A DNA stretch of 64,000 nucleotides from Enoplosus armatus. Its lineage: Eukaryota; Chordata; Actinopteri; Centrarchiformes; Enoplosidae. How positions within the stretch are numbered: the stretch's first letter is position 1; every line of letters begins with the position of its first letter. A program made the translations under genes and the position numbers. The stretch covers positions 6,295,501 to 6,359,500 of the forward strand of contig NC_092201.1 of the NCBI RefSeq assembly GCF_043641665.1, in the 5' to 3' direction. Below, in pieces: positions 11,861 to 25,035 of this stretch. Under the pieces are notes generated by a model. The model made no database searches and was not told the origin of the DNA. It worked only from the letters and a program-made list of their open reading frames with translations.

Positions 11861-14515
11861 CACTTCTGTTTATTTACTGTACTGTACTGTTTATTGGCTT
11901 GTTATATTCGATTTATATTAGTTACCTTTATGTTCCGTTACAAGTTCAATGATTTTAAGATGTTGTCTTGCATTATGTACTTTGTGTTGGAAAAGTTAAT
12001 AATGGTATATTATGAAACCAAGATTGTGGACTCTTACTGACTAAATAACAGAAGAACAGTCCACCAGGAGGACTGAGAAAACTTCTTCATGCATGTCAAC
12101 ATTAAATTTCCAGACATTTCCGAGTCCAGACAGGAGAGGGGGTGTTTGTGTTTCTGGCGCATTACCTTTACCTCTACACTACCTAATTATTCCCAGTTTA
12201 GACCTAAAACTCTGGCAGGAACTGTTGTGAGACTGATATAGAAAAGTAGGCCATGTGTTGTCCTTTAATGTTAATATTTGCAAGTATTCATTGGTTGAAA
12301 AACATTTGAGTTATGAAGCATTTGACTTCATAAATTGATGGATTTAAAAATGATATTTGAGAAAAAATTATAATCAAATGATCCCCCTAAATGCTTCCTT
12401 CACTTTCTCTGAAGAAAATAGAAAAATCTTACTCCTCTGTCTGGACATTTTGGTGTTTTTTTAGGGTGCTTGTGTGTATTTTGTATGTTGTAAGGTTGCT
12501 TGGGATAAGCAAACAGAAACAGCACTCAACACCTTTTTTCAAGCCACAACATAATGACATGTTGAAACAGGAAATTCAACTGTTTCACACATGCACTAAC
12601 ACACAAAGCCCGTATGCACATGCACACATACTAAAATCACACTTGCAAATGGAGAAATGAAAGCCAGCAGGTCAACATAACCTGATTTGAGATATTCAGA
12701 TCAGCTCTCTCTGCTCGCACCACATATGTCGAAAATTACATTTGTGATCAATCTCCACTCCTCTTCACATGCACTTGGCAATCAGCTCCATGATTGAACC
12801 CCCCCCCCCCCCATCTTAATAATAACCTGATTTCTTACAGACATGCCATAACACAATTTACACATCTTCACCTTGCTGCAAAGACGCTTTCTGTAAGAAC
12901 CAGTAAGGTTTTACATACATTAGAATACAGAACGCCTCATAGCTTAACATCTTTGGTTATGAAAGCAGTGGAAATGTGATCCTACGAGAACAGTGTGTCA
13001 GTCAAGTGTATTGTCTATTGGGTGTGTTCTTTGCTGCACAATGCCTTATGGATTACATTTGCATTTGTCCCCTAAAGATACCATTCACTACCAAATAGAA
13101 AGAAATCCAGGGGGCTTTTTCAGGGGGATGGGAAATATCTTTTGAGAAATGTGTTGCATACAAAATGCTGCATATTTTCTGTGTTTCTGCATCCATATGA
13201 GGTCATTTTATTCAATGACAATGTGCTAAATAAGTGGATTTGTCTTTTAAATCACCAGTCACTTATGTAGTAAGATATGTTGATTTATAATAAGGTCTAT
13301 GTGCTCTATAATTTCTGTGTTATTTCATTTTTATATTGATTCCTTTATATGTGTTTTATTTTGGAAAAACACTTCAGCCAAATATCTCGATGCAGCTGCA
13401 GCCAGCATGAACATGGAAGGTCTACAAAAGCCTTTTGTGTCTTTCTGCTTACTTTGGGAATATAAAATTCAGTATATAGAGCATGAGCTGACAACATTTT
13501 AAACCTCTGAGCCAGACCTTTTCATCGAAGCCTTGTTTTGGTCAGGCAGTGGCTTCCATTGATTAGCTGTGACTTGGAGTTGGAGCGCAGTCATTTGAGG
13601 AGCCAGTAGCAGTTGTTCTCTGTCTCATCCATGCCAAGGAAAACATCCAGGCTGCACTACACACCGCTTCATAAAAACTAATGCCATGCTGCCTCTTCCA
13701 AAATTTAAATGTTACAGCTGTTAACTGCACGCAGAAGCATCCAGAAGTCTCACAAAGCTTGCTTTTTTCATTTCTTGTCTTGTTGTCAGTGACACATATC
13801 TACCATGTGTGCAAGTTATGGATGACCAAAATCATTTCCAAAATGAAAAATACATTAGCAAAAGTGTATTGATTCAACAATGTGTTTGTCTACTCTAATG
13901 CAAATGTTAGCATGCCGGCTAACTAGCTTGTTACCTACAACAGTAAATGTATTACATCCAAGGCCAAGAGTTAGCAAATTATCTAGCTCCATTATTGTGT
14001 GTGGTTACAGGTAATGCTAGAAAAAGCACATTAAAGAAATCTAACCTTTGTGTGGCTTGTAAATGTATTTCTATCGTAAACTTTAGAACAGTGGTATGTC
14101 AGAGAGAAAAAACTCTGATGTAATTCTTGTAATACTAAAATACCAAGGCTAACTATCAATCGGAGAACAATATTGCTCCTTTATTTATCCGATTATCACC
14201 TGAGGATGCTGACCTTTAACCTTTAGGTTTAAGCCCCAGTCTTTTGCATCATTACACTGAACTGAATTAGCATCATGTATGTAGCCATCAAAAGCAGATC
14301 TAAGACTCTTTTGCAGGGTTAGAGTTAGCCAGAATTTTTAAATCTCAGCTGGAGATGGAGTTTTCAACCATAGTTAGCTAGCTAGCGACAGCTAAATACA
14401 TCTGCCAGCTTTTGTTGTTGGCAAAATTGATGGTCACCAAGTAAAAATGATAAATCTGCTTTTGTCTACAGTGCTAGATTGGAAAGCTACATGTAGCAAC
14501 AGTAGGGGTATGTAG
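11861..14515. other. Gene-free stretch
   Basis: No exon was recognised. A run of 14 C residues lies at 12799-12812. Around 13900-14400 there are scattered GTTAGC and GCTAGC words that may be remnants of the common teleost repeats listed elsewhere. Confidence 0.45.
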
Positions 14516-14519
14516 CTCA

Positions 14520-15075
14520 GCTAAGGGTTAATTGATTATCTTTGAGGTATTGTTGTGCCACTTTTAGTTTGACCTTCCTGACAATGCATTGTTCAGAAAG
14601 TCTTAAAATAACCTCCAGATAGCTAATTAATTTTTCCAATTTAAGCGCATGTGCAGCATATGACAGTAGCCTGCCACCAAACATGTTTTGTCTTCTTCGG
14701 CTGTGGGCCTCTGTTTTCATTATCTGTCTCCCCACACGTGACAGAGCTGTTGTTATTAAATAAAAGAGAAAAACCCAAACCTCCATAAAATCAGCATTAT
14801 CCATTAAAGTCTGCAAAAGGCGAAGGAAGAAAAAAAAAAGGTAATTAACAACACTGTGATTCACTTCATTAAAGAGGCAGTGACTGGTGTGTAATAGAAG
14901 GCAGGGAGGAGGAAGATGGATAACGGGGGAGTGTTGGGAAAGGCAACGCAAGGAGAAGCAGACATCACCCATTACCTCATTACCATTACTCCTAGCGACT
15001 CTGGAGTTGATGAATGAAAGAGCAATTTCATTACAGGCAGCGAATGGGAATGAGAGCTGGATGAGAATGGGAACG
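14520..15075. promoter_or_regulatory. Candidate conserved non-coding segment
   Basis: Unique-looking AT-rich DNA with several homeodomain-type words (TTAATTA-like, TAATTAAC, TAATTAATT) and no repeat signature. A 151-codon open frame on the minus strand (14972 to 14517) begins with ATG but has low-complexity composition, no splice context and no recognisable domain. I read it as non-coding. Conservation cannot be tested from one sequence. Confidence 0.25.
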
Positions 15076-15839
15076 TGAAGAAGAAGATGAAAAGAATTGT
15101 ATAAACAACAACCAAAAGCTATTATTTCAAGCTTAAAGAGCTCTTCTCATGCAGTCACTATTTCGTCCACAGAAAACATGTTTCAGTGAGCTCTTCATAT
15201 GGCCTAAACCTTATATAATGTGACTTCCAAACAAAGAAAGGCATTAACAGCTTGCTATCAGTATACTGCATATTTTATAATGTCTCTCACATTCAATCTA
15301 TGTGCATTGAAGTGTGAGTGCTGATGTCCTACGCAGATCAAACAGTGAGAATAAGCCACCTGGAGTTCTTTTTCCACATCTCGCACAATACAAACATTAT
15401 CCACTTTCCAGTAGGCCAGGTAATTTTCCCTAAGCAAATTAGATACACTGTTTGTTCTATCAACATAATCACTGGGAACCAACCCCACCTGTTATACAAT
15501 GTATGAAGTGTGTAAAAGAAAATGTGACGTGCAGAACACAAAAACTACAAAACTACCTGCCAACAAGCTAGATTTTGTAAAAGGTATGCCTCTCACAAGG
15601 ACACACGGTGAATTGTGAAGGGTTAATTATGAATGAGTTCATGTGGCATGTGGTGTTTTGGAAAGTGTCGCAGGGATAAAAGATGATCAGTAATGGAGCA
15701 GGATTAGCAGGAGGCCTTCTAAATCTAAAGCAGACGCACACTCGCCACAGCTGTGATAGCAGTGGAGTTTCAAATAAGGTGTGTGTTGACTGAGTGACAG
15801 ACAGAGGATCTGTGTTGTAGGCTCCTGGATGAGCCTAAG

Positions 15840-16090
15840 TAGACTGATAGTACAGGCGTATCTCTTTTGGAAATGGAAACACGACCTTTTGTGGTCATCC
15901 ACGCTACGGGCCATCAAGAGGACAAAATTAGAAACTCACCCAATCCACGGTGATATGGTGATTCTGGTCTTTAGAGGGTCGCCTTCTTTTTATGACAATT
16001 CAAACAAAGTAATTGGCTGTTTTTATATGTTCAACATGTTATGACTCACTACTGCCGATGATCTGTCTTTCCAGGAAATCTTCATCAATA
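15840..16090. promoter_or_regulatory. Candidate conserved non-coding segment
   Basis: Unique sequence with balanced composition, including ACAAAGTAATTGGCTG and TATGACTCACTACTG (SOX/homeodomain- and AP-1-like words). The call rests on appearance only. Confidence 0.2.
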
Positions 16091-18468
16091 GTGTGATGCG
16101 GGGTTTCTTTACAGTACACAGTAGGTGTTGGTGTTTACTGAATTATGTTGACGGGAAAAGAAAATAAATGCAATTTACAAGGAGAAAACAACTTGAGGAT
16201 CATGGGATGGCTTTCCAGATGTGTGCAAATTAAATTAAAAAATGTTTTCCCCCAATTTAAACACTTTTTCTGCAACCATGTCTCCAAGAAAAGGATTTGC
16301 AGGAAACATAATGCGGCCTGGATTATGTTTTCTAATGTTTATAATTAACATGTTTAGCAAGTCCCACAATGTTGATATTACGTATTAACGTAAAATCGCA
16401 AATCGTTCACTGACAACATATTTAATTTGCTTTCTAAGATCCTCTCTTGCAATACAATATCCACTCGTAGCAACTTAAGCATGAGTAAACTTTTTTATGA
16501 TTATGTTTAAGCACTCACATCACTTGGTTAACGTTAGGGAAAGATTGTTGGCTTAAAGGAGTACTTCACACAGCTCCCCCTGAAGCCACAAAAGGCTTCA
16601 TACAACTCTTTTCACATTTGCAGTAGTACTCCCCAAGACCTGTGTTCCCACTGTTGCCTAAACCACATCACATCACATGCAGGACTTCAGTGTCAAAGTC
16701 CTGCACTTTGTACACCCATCCTCCACCATTACCACCTCCCAACAACTTCCGTGCAGTACAAGAGCGAAACACTTTGGTCCATGGAAAAAACGATCCCATT
16801 ACACATAATTCAGGCTGCAATTACGTTACGTTCAAAACATAACTGCCATGACAAGTAATAGTAGTCTTTTCTGACTTTTTCTTCTTCCTCTTTTCTTTTG
16901 TCTCCTGTTCCTGAGTTGTTCCTGTGAAGTCTGCTGTAATGTTGCGAGCCAGGATCTGAGGGTAGTAACAATGAGCTCCTGCTGAGGAAGCCGAGCCTGG
17001 TCTTTTTATACGGCCTGTAAAGATGCAGTTCTGGCTCGCTTACACCTGATAAACTCGACTCCTTAGCAGACGAGGGCGTAGACATGATATGAGGCATGGA
17101 CATGCTGTATGCACATGTATCTGTATGTACATTCATCTGTACAAGTATTTGTATCTTCTCCATACTGGACATGTACACTGAAGAATATGGAGAAATAGCT
17201 ACTCACGCTGGAACCTAAAAACACTCAACAACCACATACCACATGTATTAGGCCACGTGCTGGTAGGCCCCTCTTCAGTCTAAGCCATGTTTTATAACCA
17301 TAGTGGAGCCTTTCCCCTCTCTGCGGGGTCTCTGGTAAAACTGTTAACTATGTCAACATTTGCAAAACACAAGTCAATGGTATCTCTGTCACCAAGGGAG
17401 GAGCACCTTGTGTTTAACAACACAGGTTCACAACACCTTCTCGGCACCATCAGGAAGGCGTTTTCCCATTTATGAGCAAGAAAAAACGGATGATTATATC
17501 TGCAGAGCCCAACATTTCTGCTAAAGTTCCCCAAAGCAAGGCACTGGACTACAAAATGTATCAGGATACTGAAAAGTAGGAAATCTCATGAAAGAAATGT
17601 ATGTTTCACTTTGATTGCGTCTCGTGCTTTTACACTAACACTACTACTAATGTTTGCAATTAAGCAATCGGGGATTAAGGTTCTTGTTCAACTAGATCTT
17701 AAAAGTATTTACTGAAAGACAGGAGAGCATTACACTTTCTTCCCCCACATCTTCCCAGCCGATCCTGGGACACCAGCCAATATTTTCTTTAACCATAATC
17801 CCCCTTCTTTAACCTCTAGGCTACAGCCGCTCCCTTATGACAGAGGAAAACTCTATGTGAGCATTTTCAGTCTTGTGCAAATAAACAACAACAATGTACT
17901 TCTCTTCCTCTAAGGCAAGGAAGCTGGAAAGTTATAAATAGGAATATAGGGGAAGTGTGCAAACTGCAACCAAAGAGGCACATTGTACAAAACATTGGGA
18001 AAACACTCCTATATGAGGAGCACTTACTGAATTGAGCTTGAAGCCCTGTTTATCCTCCACATCATCTGAACCCTCCCTTCATGACTCAAGTGGACTTTAT
18101 GGTTTAAAGTGATTAGAGATCATCCTCATCTATTTTCAAAGAAAAAGGAGTTCCTAATATTTTAAAACCAGGACTTTATCATAGTATATACTGTACACTT
18201 GTGGAGATACCATATGTACGAATCTACATACCAATTGTCTTAAACTGATGGTGGTGGTGGTGGTCTTCGAAGATGAGTGGAGGAGGGGCAGGAAGATGAA
18301 GATGAAGAAGGGCTGTATGGGATTTTAAAACTGCCAGACCTTGTTAGGTGAAAGACATGTTATCTCTTATGACTAAATGCCCCTGTAAGTAACAGTCTGT
18401 AGTAATGGAGATGTGTTCCTTTGTTGCTTCATACAATGTGCATACACTGCGCGCATGCATGTGACATG

Positions 18469-18471
<3 letters not shown>
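16091..18471. other. Gene-free stretch
   Basis: No exon, element or RNA gene was supported. Open frames here are short and lack splice context. Confidence 0.45.
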
Positions 18472-18506
<35 letters not shown>

Positions 18507-18512
18507 TGTGTG
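18472..18512. repeat. (TG)n microsatellite
   Basis: About 20 TG units with a single TTTG interruption. Confidence 0.95.
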
Positions 18513-18999
18513 CGTCTCCTTCCTGTATCATCCATCCGTCCCTGGTGAACTCTGTATGCCATTAAAGGACGGCAAGACTGCAGCCATTAGTGTAACAGGA
18601 TCAGACCATAGAGACCTTTAGAGACGGACTACACACATGCATATACAGTTTGTGCTGCAGACTATCACTCAGTATCAAGAGGGCAGGCACACACACTCAG
18701 AGACATACTGGAAACCATTACCACAGCTCCCTTCACAGCACTAAAGGGGGCAGCTGGTTATTTTGAATGTGTGTGTGAGAGAAAGTATATGAACGCCTGA
18801 TGAGTGATAAAGAAGAAAGGGGATAGAACCATGACAGCAGCAAACATGCCCACTTTTTGGCAGGAAGTTAAAAGCAAGACATTCAGAGGAGAGAAGAGCA
18901 GCATGGCATATTGTTTGCACCCCAAAGTCACCCACACAGTCCTGTGTTCTGTCTCCCGAAGGAGAAAGGAAAAATGGAAGTCTCCTTGTTTTTCCTGCT

Positions 19000-19640
19000 T
19001 TTTTTTCTACCCAAGAGGCAGCGCTTACAGCCAGCCACATCGCTTCCAGTAAGCTATAATTATCACCAAACTGACGCAGATGACTGGAGGAGGTGGGGGA
19101 GAGTGGGAGAAACAGCGGCGAGGGTTTTTCGAACAATGGCTGAGAAAATGATAGGCTTGATATTGAGGTCACATAATAAAGGCAAATAGAGCCTAAATGA
19201 GTTGATTCTATGGCTCACAAAACATTCCCCGTGCCTGGCCAATAGAGACAGAGGGGGTATTGTCCTTGGCTGATATTAGCATTTTGTCCAAGATGTGCTG
19301 CTGGTAATTACATTTGTCATTGCAAAACACTTGAATGGTTTGAAAAGACGGAGCAGAGAAAATGAGAACCATCGTTATCTGTCTCTGTTTTGCTCTAGTA
19401 ATGAAATTGCCGTTGATTGAATTAGGAACATGATGAACGATTTCTTGTGCTTGGCCCTCAAGGCATGGGCAGGCGTGACCAAATGGGCTGCGGGCCATAT
19501 TTGGACAGCTTTGGGCCAAATGGTGTTGTGTTTCCACACGGCTCGTGTGACATGGGAGGCCATTTGCCGCGAGGGGCAGAGATCAGAGATGTTATGAAAA
19601 ATGATCTGAGAGGGATTGTGCTGGTTCTGAAATGAGACAC
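19000..19640. promoter_or_regulatory. Candidate conserved non-coding region
   Basis: A roughly 640-bp block without microsatellites or known repeat words. It has balanced base composition and clustered AT-core words (TAAGCTATAATTATC, TGGTAATTACATTTG, TCTAGTAATGAAATTG). Open frames of about 80-110 codons overlap on both strands, which here reflects few stop words rather than coding, since none shows an ATG plus splice structure or a family motif. It is the best candidate enhancer-like block left of fam3c. Confidence 0.3.
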
Positions 19641-20318
19641 ATATGGCTCTGTGGCGGAGGATATACACAGGCAATCATGCAGACAATGAAACCCAAACAC
19701 AGACTTTCACATACAGGTCAAAAACATAAACACACCCACAGAATCTGACACGCACAGTTCATGTAAAAACCTGAAAACATTTGGAACCAGTTTGACGCGA
19801 CGACGCCCCCGTCATCTGTCCAATCGCATTTAGAGCGTGTTTTTCCTCAATCACCTTATCAATTCTGTTAACTGCCACCCCCCCTCCTCTACCACACCCC
19901 CTGGCACACATTCTGTCACACACACACAGTAACAACATCTTGTTTTGTCAGAGCAGCCCCTCCCCCTGTCGTCCTATCACCAGGTATTTCTGGATTCTCA
20001 TTGGTCACCTGAAGAGAGAGATTGCAACACCCTCTGAAGGTTCAGTGACCTCCACTCCCGGTGTCACTACAAAGCATCAACCTCTGACAAATGACTCAGA
20101 GGGAAGTCAGCCGCAGTGAACAATACTGTTTGGCTAAAAGGTGCTTTTTCAGAAAAGCTCCGGGGGGTAGACACACACTGGATGTTACGTACAGGTGTAA
20201 TGTAGGTCGACTGAGCAGCTTGTCCTGTTTTCATACAAGGTTGCATATTCTGTTCGACTTTTGGCTCTGTGAGCCACTTCATGTAAACATCATTTCCAAA
20301 ACAAAGCATGCAGAAGTG

Positions 20319-20346
20319 CTGTGTGTGTGTGTGTGTGTGTGTGTGT
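20319..20346. repeat. (GT)n microsatellite
   Basis: About 14 GT units. Confidence 0.95.
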
Positions 20347-21577
20347 GAGTGAATGAGTGTATTTTTGCATGCATGTACACTTGGACACCAACGCCCTCCT
20401 ATTGAATAAAAACACCTCTAGGCTGTGGAGGTGTGAGGCTCTGTTGACACTTGAATGCTCTTAGAGTTGAAAACAGCCTGAAGTTATTTTTACCAAGATT
20501 CACCTGAGAATGTGAGGCAACACAACTCTCATAGGATCCATACGCATGTTTATGTGTGTTGGGGCACACCATGAGGTGTAGGTGCAGGTTAAACCCACAC
20601 ACCTGCATCCTTTTTATGGAAGCAAAAACATGCAGCAGACAGTCCTGCGTTTGTGCAGCGGGGGGGGGCTGTGAAATACCGTCACCTGCAATGTATACAG
20701 TTGGTTTGGCAGGATCTCAAAGTATGCACGCACAAATGGTAAAGCAACATGGCTGCCATTAGTGGACTTTGTTTGCTCAGTCGGCTCTCAGCTCTGAGGT
20801 CTTTCCAGTCAAAACAGTTCTCGCGTGGAAACCATTTAATTTAGTCTGTTAGAACATTGTTTTTCACAAAATAAAACTACCAAGGAAGTTAACACCACAT
20901 TAAATGTATATATAGCACACACAATGTACCGCAGTATATTACAGAGTATATGTGTTACAGTAAAAAGAGAACCAATGCTTCTTTAGAGTGGTCTCAAATA
21001 AAGCTAAATGCTGTTACTTTTAACACCTTGTATGAATCTGATCCTTGCACCTCCACCCACATGAAATATAGCAAGAGACGAGGAGACAATAACAACCTCT
21101 ATGTCACTCTAAGAAGACGAGCCGTCGTACAATAAGAGGAAATCCTTGCAACATACTCATCATGAATCATGTTCCCTTGGCTCGAGGCCCTGTGTCTCTG
21201 GTTCTTATGTCATGTGAATTGTGTAGCCGTTATACTGTTAAATGTATCTAAACTTATGAATTCACAATCGTTTCTTGTTGACCTCAGATATAGAACTGAT
21301 AAACATGGTCACAAGGTGCGATTTACTGCACCTTGTTCCAAAGTAAAAGAACACCATGTCAAAAGCAATGCAGTACAATGAGATTTCACAATTTCACAAG
21401 CCTGATTTACTGTTCAGGATTGAAAATTCAGCGTAAAACTACTTTATATGTCAATGTTTTGGGCTTATGTTGTTGCTGCAAAGGGACAATGGACAACATA
21501 TCCTGTATGGATGTATAACACTTCTCTCTCCACATATGGACATCATCTAACATATCGCTTACAGCCAAACCACAAAG

Positions 21578-22310
21578 CAGGGCCGACCCCGTGGCACAGG
21601 ACACCACCCTTGTTTGGGGGGGGCGCAGAAACAGGTTCAAAGTCTAACAATATCCAGCTCGACATGCTTGCAGACAAACTCCTGTAAGATCTGAACTCTG
21701 TATGGGATGTTTTCATCTTAAGGGCTCGTTCAATCCATTGGGTCTTATCTGTGGTTGTGAAGTTTCTGTTTCTGTTATTTTCAATGCTAATCACTACAGT
21801 TAACATAGATCTTTCATAAGGCGGGTGGATAATTCTGCCATTCTTGAGCTGGCAGCAAATGACAAAAATAAGTTTCTTCCTTGAGTTGAGGTTTTGGAAA
21901 GAATCCAACTGCAGTTAAAAGCAAGTTATAAGAACCAGTAAGAACAAAACAATTCACAATCAAAGTATGTCACAAACAATTTATCTTGTTTTAAGCTAGG
22001 CTGGTCACAAATCTACTCTTATTTTGCTTGTGTTTGCAATAATTATCATTTAATTTACTGATAATTTATTATACATTTATTGTATCATTGTTTGTGTTTT
22101 GTGTTTTTTTGTATGTATTTTCTTGCTGGGCTTTGAAAATACAGGAAACCCATATAGGTGACAGGCATTGCAAAGTGGCTTAGGTTATATTCACACACAT
22201 GCAGGGCTGACACCAAAAAGTGCAGATAATATTTTGGATTAAAGTAAGTAGTAGGGGCCAAAAAGCTAAACCTTGCCTATAGGGCCCTAAAAAGGCTGCG
22301 GTCGGCCCTG
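21578..22310. mobile_element. hAT-like non-autonomous DNA transposon (or two adjacent fragments)
   Basis: The left end reads CAGGGCCGACC and the right end reads its inverse complement GGTCGGCCCTG, 733 bp apart. The CAGGGCCG terminus and the CCTATAGGGCCC word near the right end fit a hAT family widespread in teleosts. A second CAGGGCTGAC lies at 22202, so the last 109 bp could be a separate small element. Flanks (ACCACAAAG before, CTGCTGTTC after) show no matching 8-bp target duplication, so the two ends may come from different insertions. No transposase frame was seen. Confidence 0.55.
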
Positions 22311-22739
22311 CTGCTGTTCAAGAGAAATGCACTTCTTGGCTCCAAACACACCAAGAGTATGATGATGAACTCATTGGAATGACATTCAAGCAGCTCGGAG
22401 TAGCGCCGTTTGTAGTTCTGCGTCAGTTTCTTATGGTATGATGTTCTTAAGTATGTGTTGTGGAGCAAAATGCAAATTGATGCAGTGAAATTTATGAGGT
22501 GGCTGTATTTATGGGAAAAGGCTGCAGTGGCTCGCCAGAAAAATATAGTGCGATTTTCTGCTTTCACTGCTCTCTCTCTATAGCAGCTGGCATAGTTATG
22601 GCTCTGTGAGTAAGCATGTAATCATTCTGATACTTGTTATGCCACATACAGTATACGTAACAGTGTAATAACTCCTGTCGAAGTCATTGATTTGTTCAGA
22701 ACAGTAACTCTCTCACATGCTACACATCGACTGGAATGG

Positions 22740-23010
22740 GGTTGTTGACCGGCAGGTTTCATCACATTAATCTTTCACCTGCTTCTTCTTTATAGCCTCT
22801 GGAATAAGCAGGCCAAAATGAATGTATATTATCATTTCAGCCACTTAATACTGGCGATGCAAACAAGATAGTTAATGGAATGGCGAGTGCACTGATGCCC
22901 TAAAGCGCTGTGCATTACTCAGGGAGGGAATCACAGCTCGCAGAGTGATAGTGCTAAATCAGGGAAAGTAGAGGAGAGCGTTGTCTGGACTGTAGACACA
23001 CTGTTGCATA
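22740..23010. promoter_or_regulatory. Candidate conserved non-coding segment
   Basis: Unique sequence with no repeat words, containing CATTAATCTTTCACC, ACAAGATAGTTAATGG and GTGATAGTGCTAAATCAGG. It is called only on its dissimilarity to the surrounding repeat-rich DNA. Confidence 0.2.
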
Positions 23011-24479
23011 ATGAATGAAGTAGACTTTGTGGTCACGTTTACAATATTTGTCCAGACAGCTTTTATATTTTATGTCTGCGTGCACTCACTTACAAACTGG
23101 GGTAGAAACTGTAGGTATTGAAACAAACAACAAATTGCACTTTTGTCCAAATGTAAACTCAAGGGATCTTCTTAATGTTCTCTGATGCTTCTAAAGGTTT
23201 GCTTACGTTTTGTAAATACAGTAAATACAAAGTCAGGACTATATCTAAAATGGAGGAGGAGCCACTTTGTACATGGGACATGTGTGCATATATGACATGT
23301 TTCCATTGTATATATTGTGTTGATCTGTAAAGACTATCCATCTACTTGCAATTATTATTAAAAAACAGAAAATGTCTATTTAAACAAGTCAAACTCTTCA
23401 TATGCATTTAATTTTTCATTCGGCATCTGTGGATTTTTGTGTGTTTTTGATTCTGTTTATTTGACAGTTGTATTTGATTCAGTTCCTGTGGCAGAACACC
23501 CACAGCACCACAAAACTCCACATGTACTGTATTTATATTGTATTCACAATATTGTGCAGCCTGAAAGCATATTCACTCGCATAAATAGTATCCAGCTGTG
23601 TGGAAAGATAATATTCACATATTTGACATTTGCTTCTACACAATATGGCAAAGCTACTGCTGTTACAATGCCACAAAATGATCCTCTGAATAAGTACAAC
23701 AAAACTTTGCACCTAAGAAAATAGTAATTTGAGGGAGTTAGGTGTTATTACATACTGGGGAAGCAGTGCCCAGCCTGGTTCGTGGTTTCCGCTGGTCCAG
23801 TTGGGAGTGCGTCAAAAAACGGGATGTGTCTATTTTTCACCAGCAGTGATCTGATCCTCCTCAGCTTCCTGACCCTGAGCTAGAAGCAGAAGAAAGTCAG
23901 AACGACGACTATGAATGAGACCTTTGTGTTACAGACTAGACCAGAGGGACCATGTGTGTATTGACTGCGATTGCATGATGAAAAGGTTAGTGCTGTTTCA
24001 GGGCTCAGCATGTCATAGCGTAAAAAAAAGTCTTGGTGTGATTATATAAATGAGGAGAAACAACACATCTACTGTCACAACAAAGAAGTTGACCGTAAGG
24101 CATACTTCAGAGATATTCGGCCATGCAAAACAGTTTTTAGTCCTCTCTCTGATTCTTTGATTGTGTGTGTCCATTTAGAGATATACAGAGTGTGTGAAAA
24201 GATCCATGTGATCAGCTATCAATCCGGTTGAGTGTCTGCGGCCTGCGTGGTGCTGAGGTCAGCAGGAAGTTCCCACAGACCCACAGAGTGTAAACACAGC
24301 TGTCTGGATCACCGTGTGCATGTGTGTGTGTTGGAGAGGCAATTATAGGATTGGAGGTGGGGTGGAAAGCAAGGGCAGCGAGGTCATTGCTGAGACTGAG
24401 GGGGTTGCTGCACCTCTGCTGCTGCTTCGACGCCCTGATGCCGCCTGAAGTCCACATCTTACTGGACTAGCTACTTTTT
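23011..24479. other. Gene-free stretch
   Basis: No supported exon on either strand. Open frames are short and unrecognised. Confidence 0.45.
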
Positions 24480-25035
24480 ATTTTTGAAGCAACCGTAGCG
24501 TTAGTGGGTAGCCTCTGTAGCTGCTCTGTTTGCTTAGCTCTGAGCCTACTAGCTTAGCCTCTAGTCACCCACAGCTAACGCAGCCTTGCTAACAATGGTT
24601 TGTGTTAACTGTTCCGCCTTTGCAGACCGGGTGTCTCTTCTCGAGAGACGTGTCCGTCAGTTAGAAGAGCTCATCTCTGCTAACGTTACCTTAGATGTCA
24701 CAGGCACTCCAGATAGCTTCAGCCACAGGCATGATAGCAGGGCTGTAAGTGCACTAGCATGGCCTCATCTGCAGATGATGCAGTTTATCTCTGTTCAGTG
24801 GCGTGGGAAGGCTCGCAAGAGCAAGCAACTGGGTCTGGTCTGCAGTCACCCCTCCAAACGGCCACTGTTTACCATCCACCCAGGGCCAGAGCTTCTGACA
24901 CAGAGGCTAATCTGAGGGTGCTGGCATCCTGTAGGGAGAGTCATATGCTGTACAGATTGTAAAGCCCCTTGAGGCAAATGTGTGATTTGTGGTTTTTGGC
25001 CATATAAATAAATTTGACTTAACTTGACTTGAGCA
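24480..25035 (+). mobile_element. Truncated non-LTR retrotransposon relic (L2-like 3' tail)
   Basis: The 5' part carries repeated GTTAGC/GCTAACG/CTAGC words, then an ATG at 24595 opening a 106-codon frame whose start (NCSAFADRVSLLERRV, RQLEELISAN) is leucine-zipper-like with heptad spacing, as in ORF1-type proteins of fish retroelements. The 3' part, TGTAAAGCCCCTTGAGG then CCATATAAATAAATTTGACT and TTGACTTGACTT repeats, is a typical L2/SINE-type tail. No reverse transcriptase is present, so the element is internally deleted and inactive. Confidence 0.65.
24595..24915 (+). pseudogene. Remnant ORF1-like frame of the retrotransposon relic
   Basis: A 106-codon frame from ATG 24595 to TGA 24915. 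Residues about 10-30 form a short amphipathic coiled coil (SLLERRVRQLEELIS). After about residue 60 the translation becomes low-information and ends at a stop, suggesting frame decay. I know of similar leader peptides in teleost retroelements but cannot name the family. There is no sign that it is a host gene. Confidence 0.45.

Noticed and set aside
14517..14972. 151-codon ATG frame on the minus strand
   Set aside because: No recognisable domain, low-complexity Leu/Phe runs and poly-pyrimidine-coded stretches, no splice or promoter context. Treated as non-coding.
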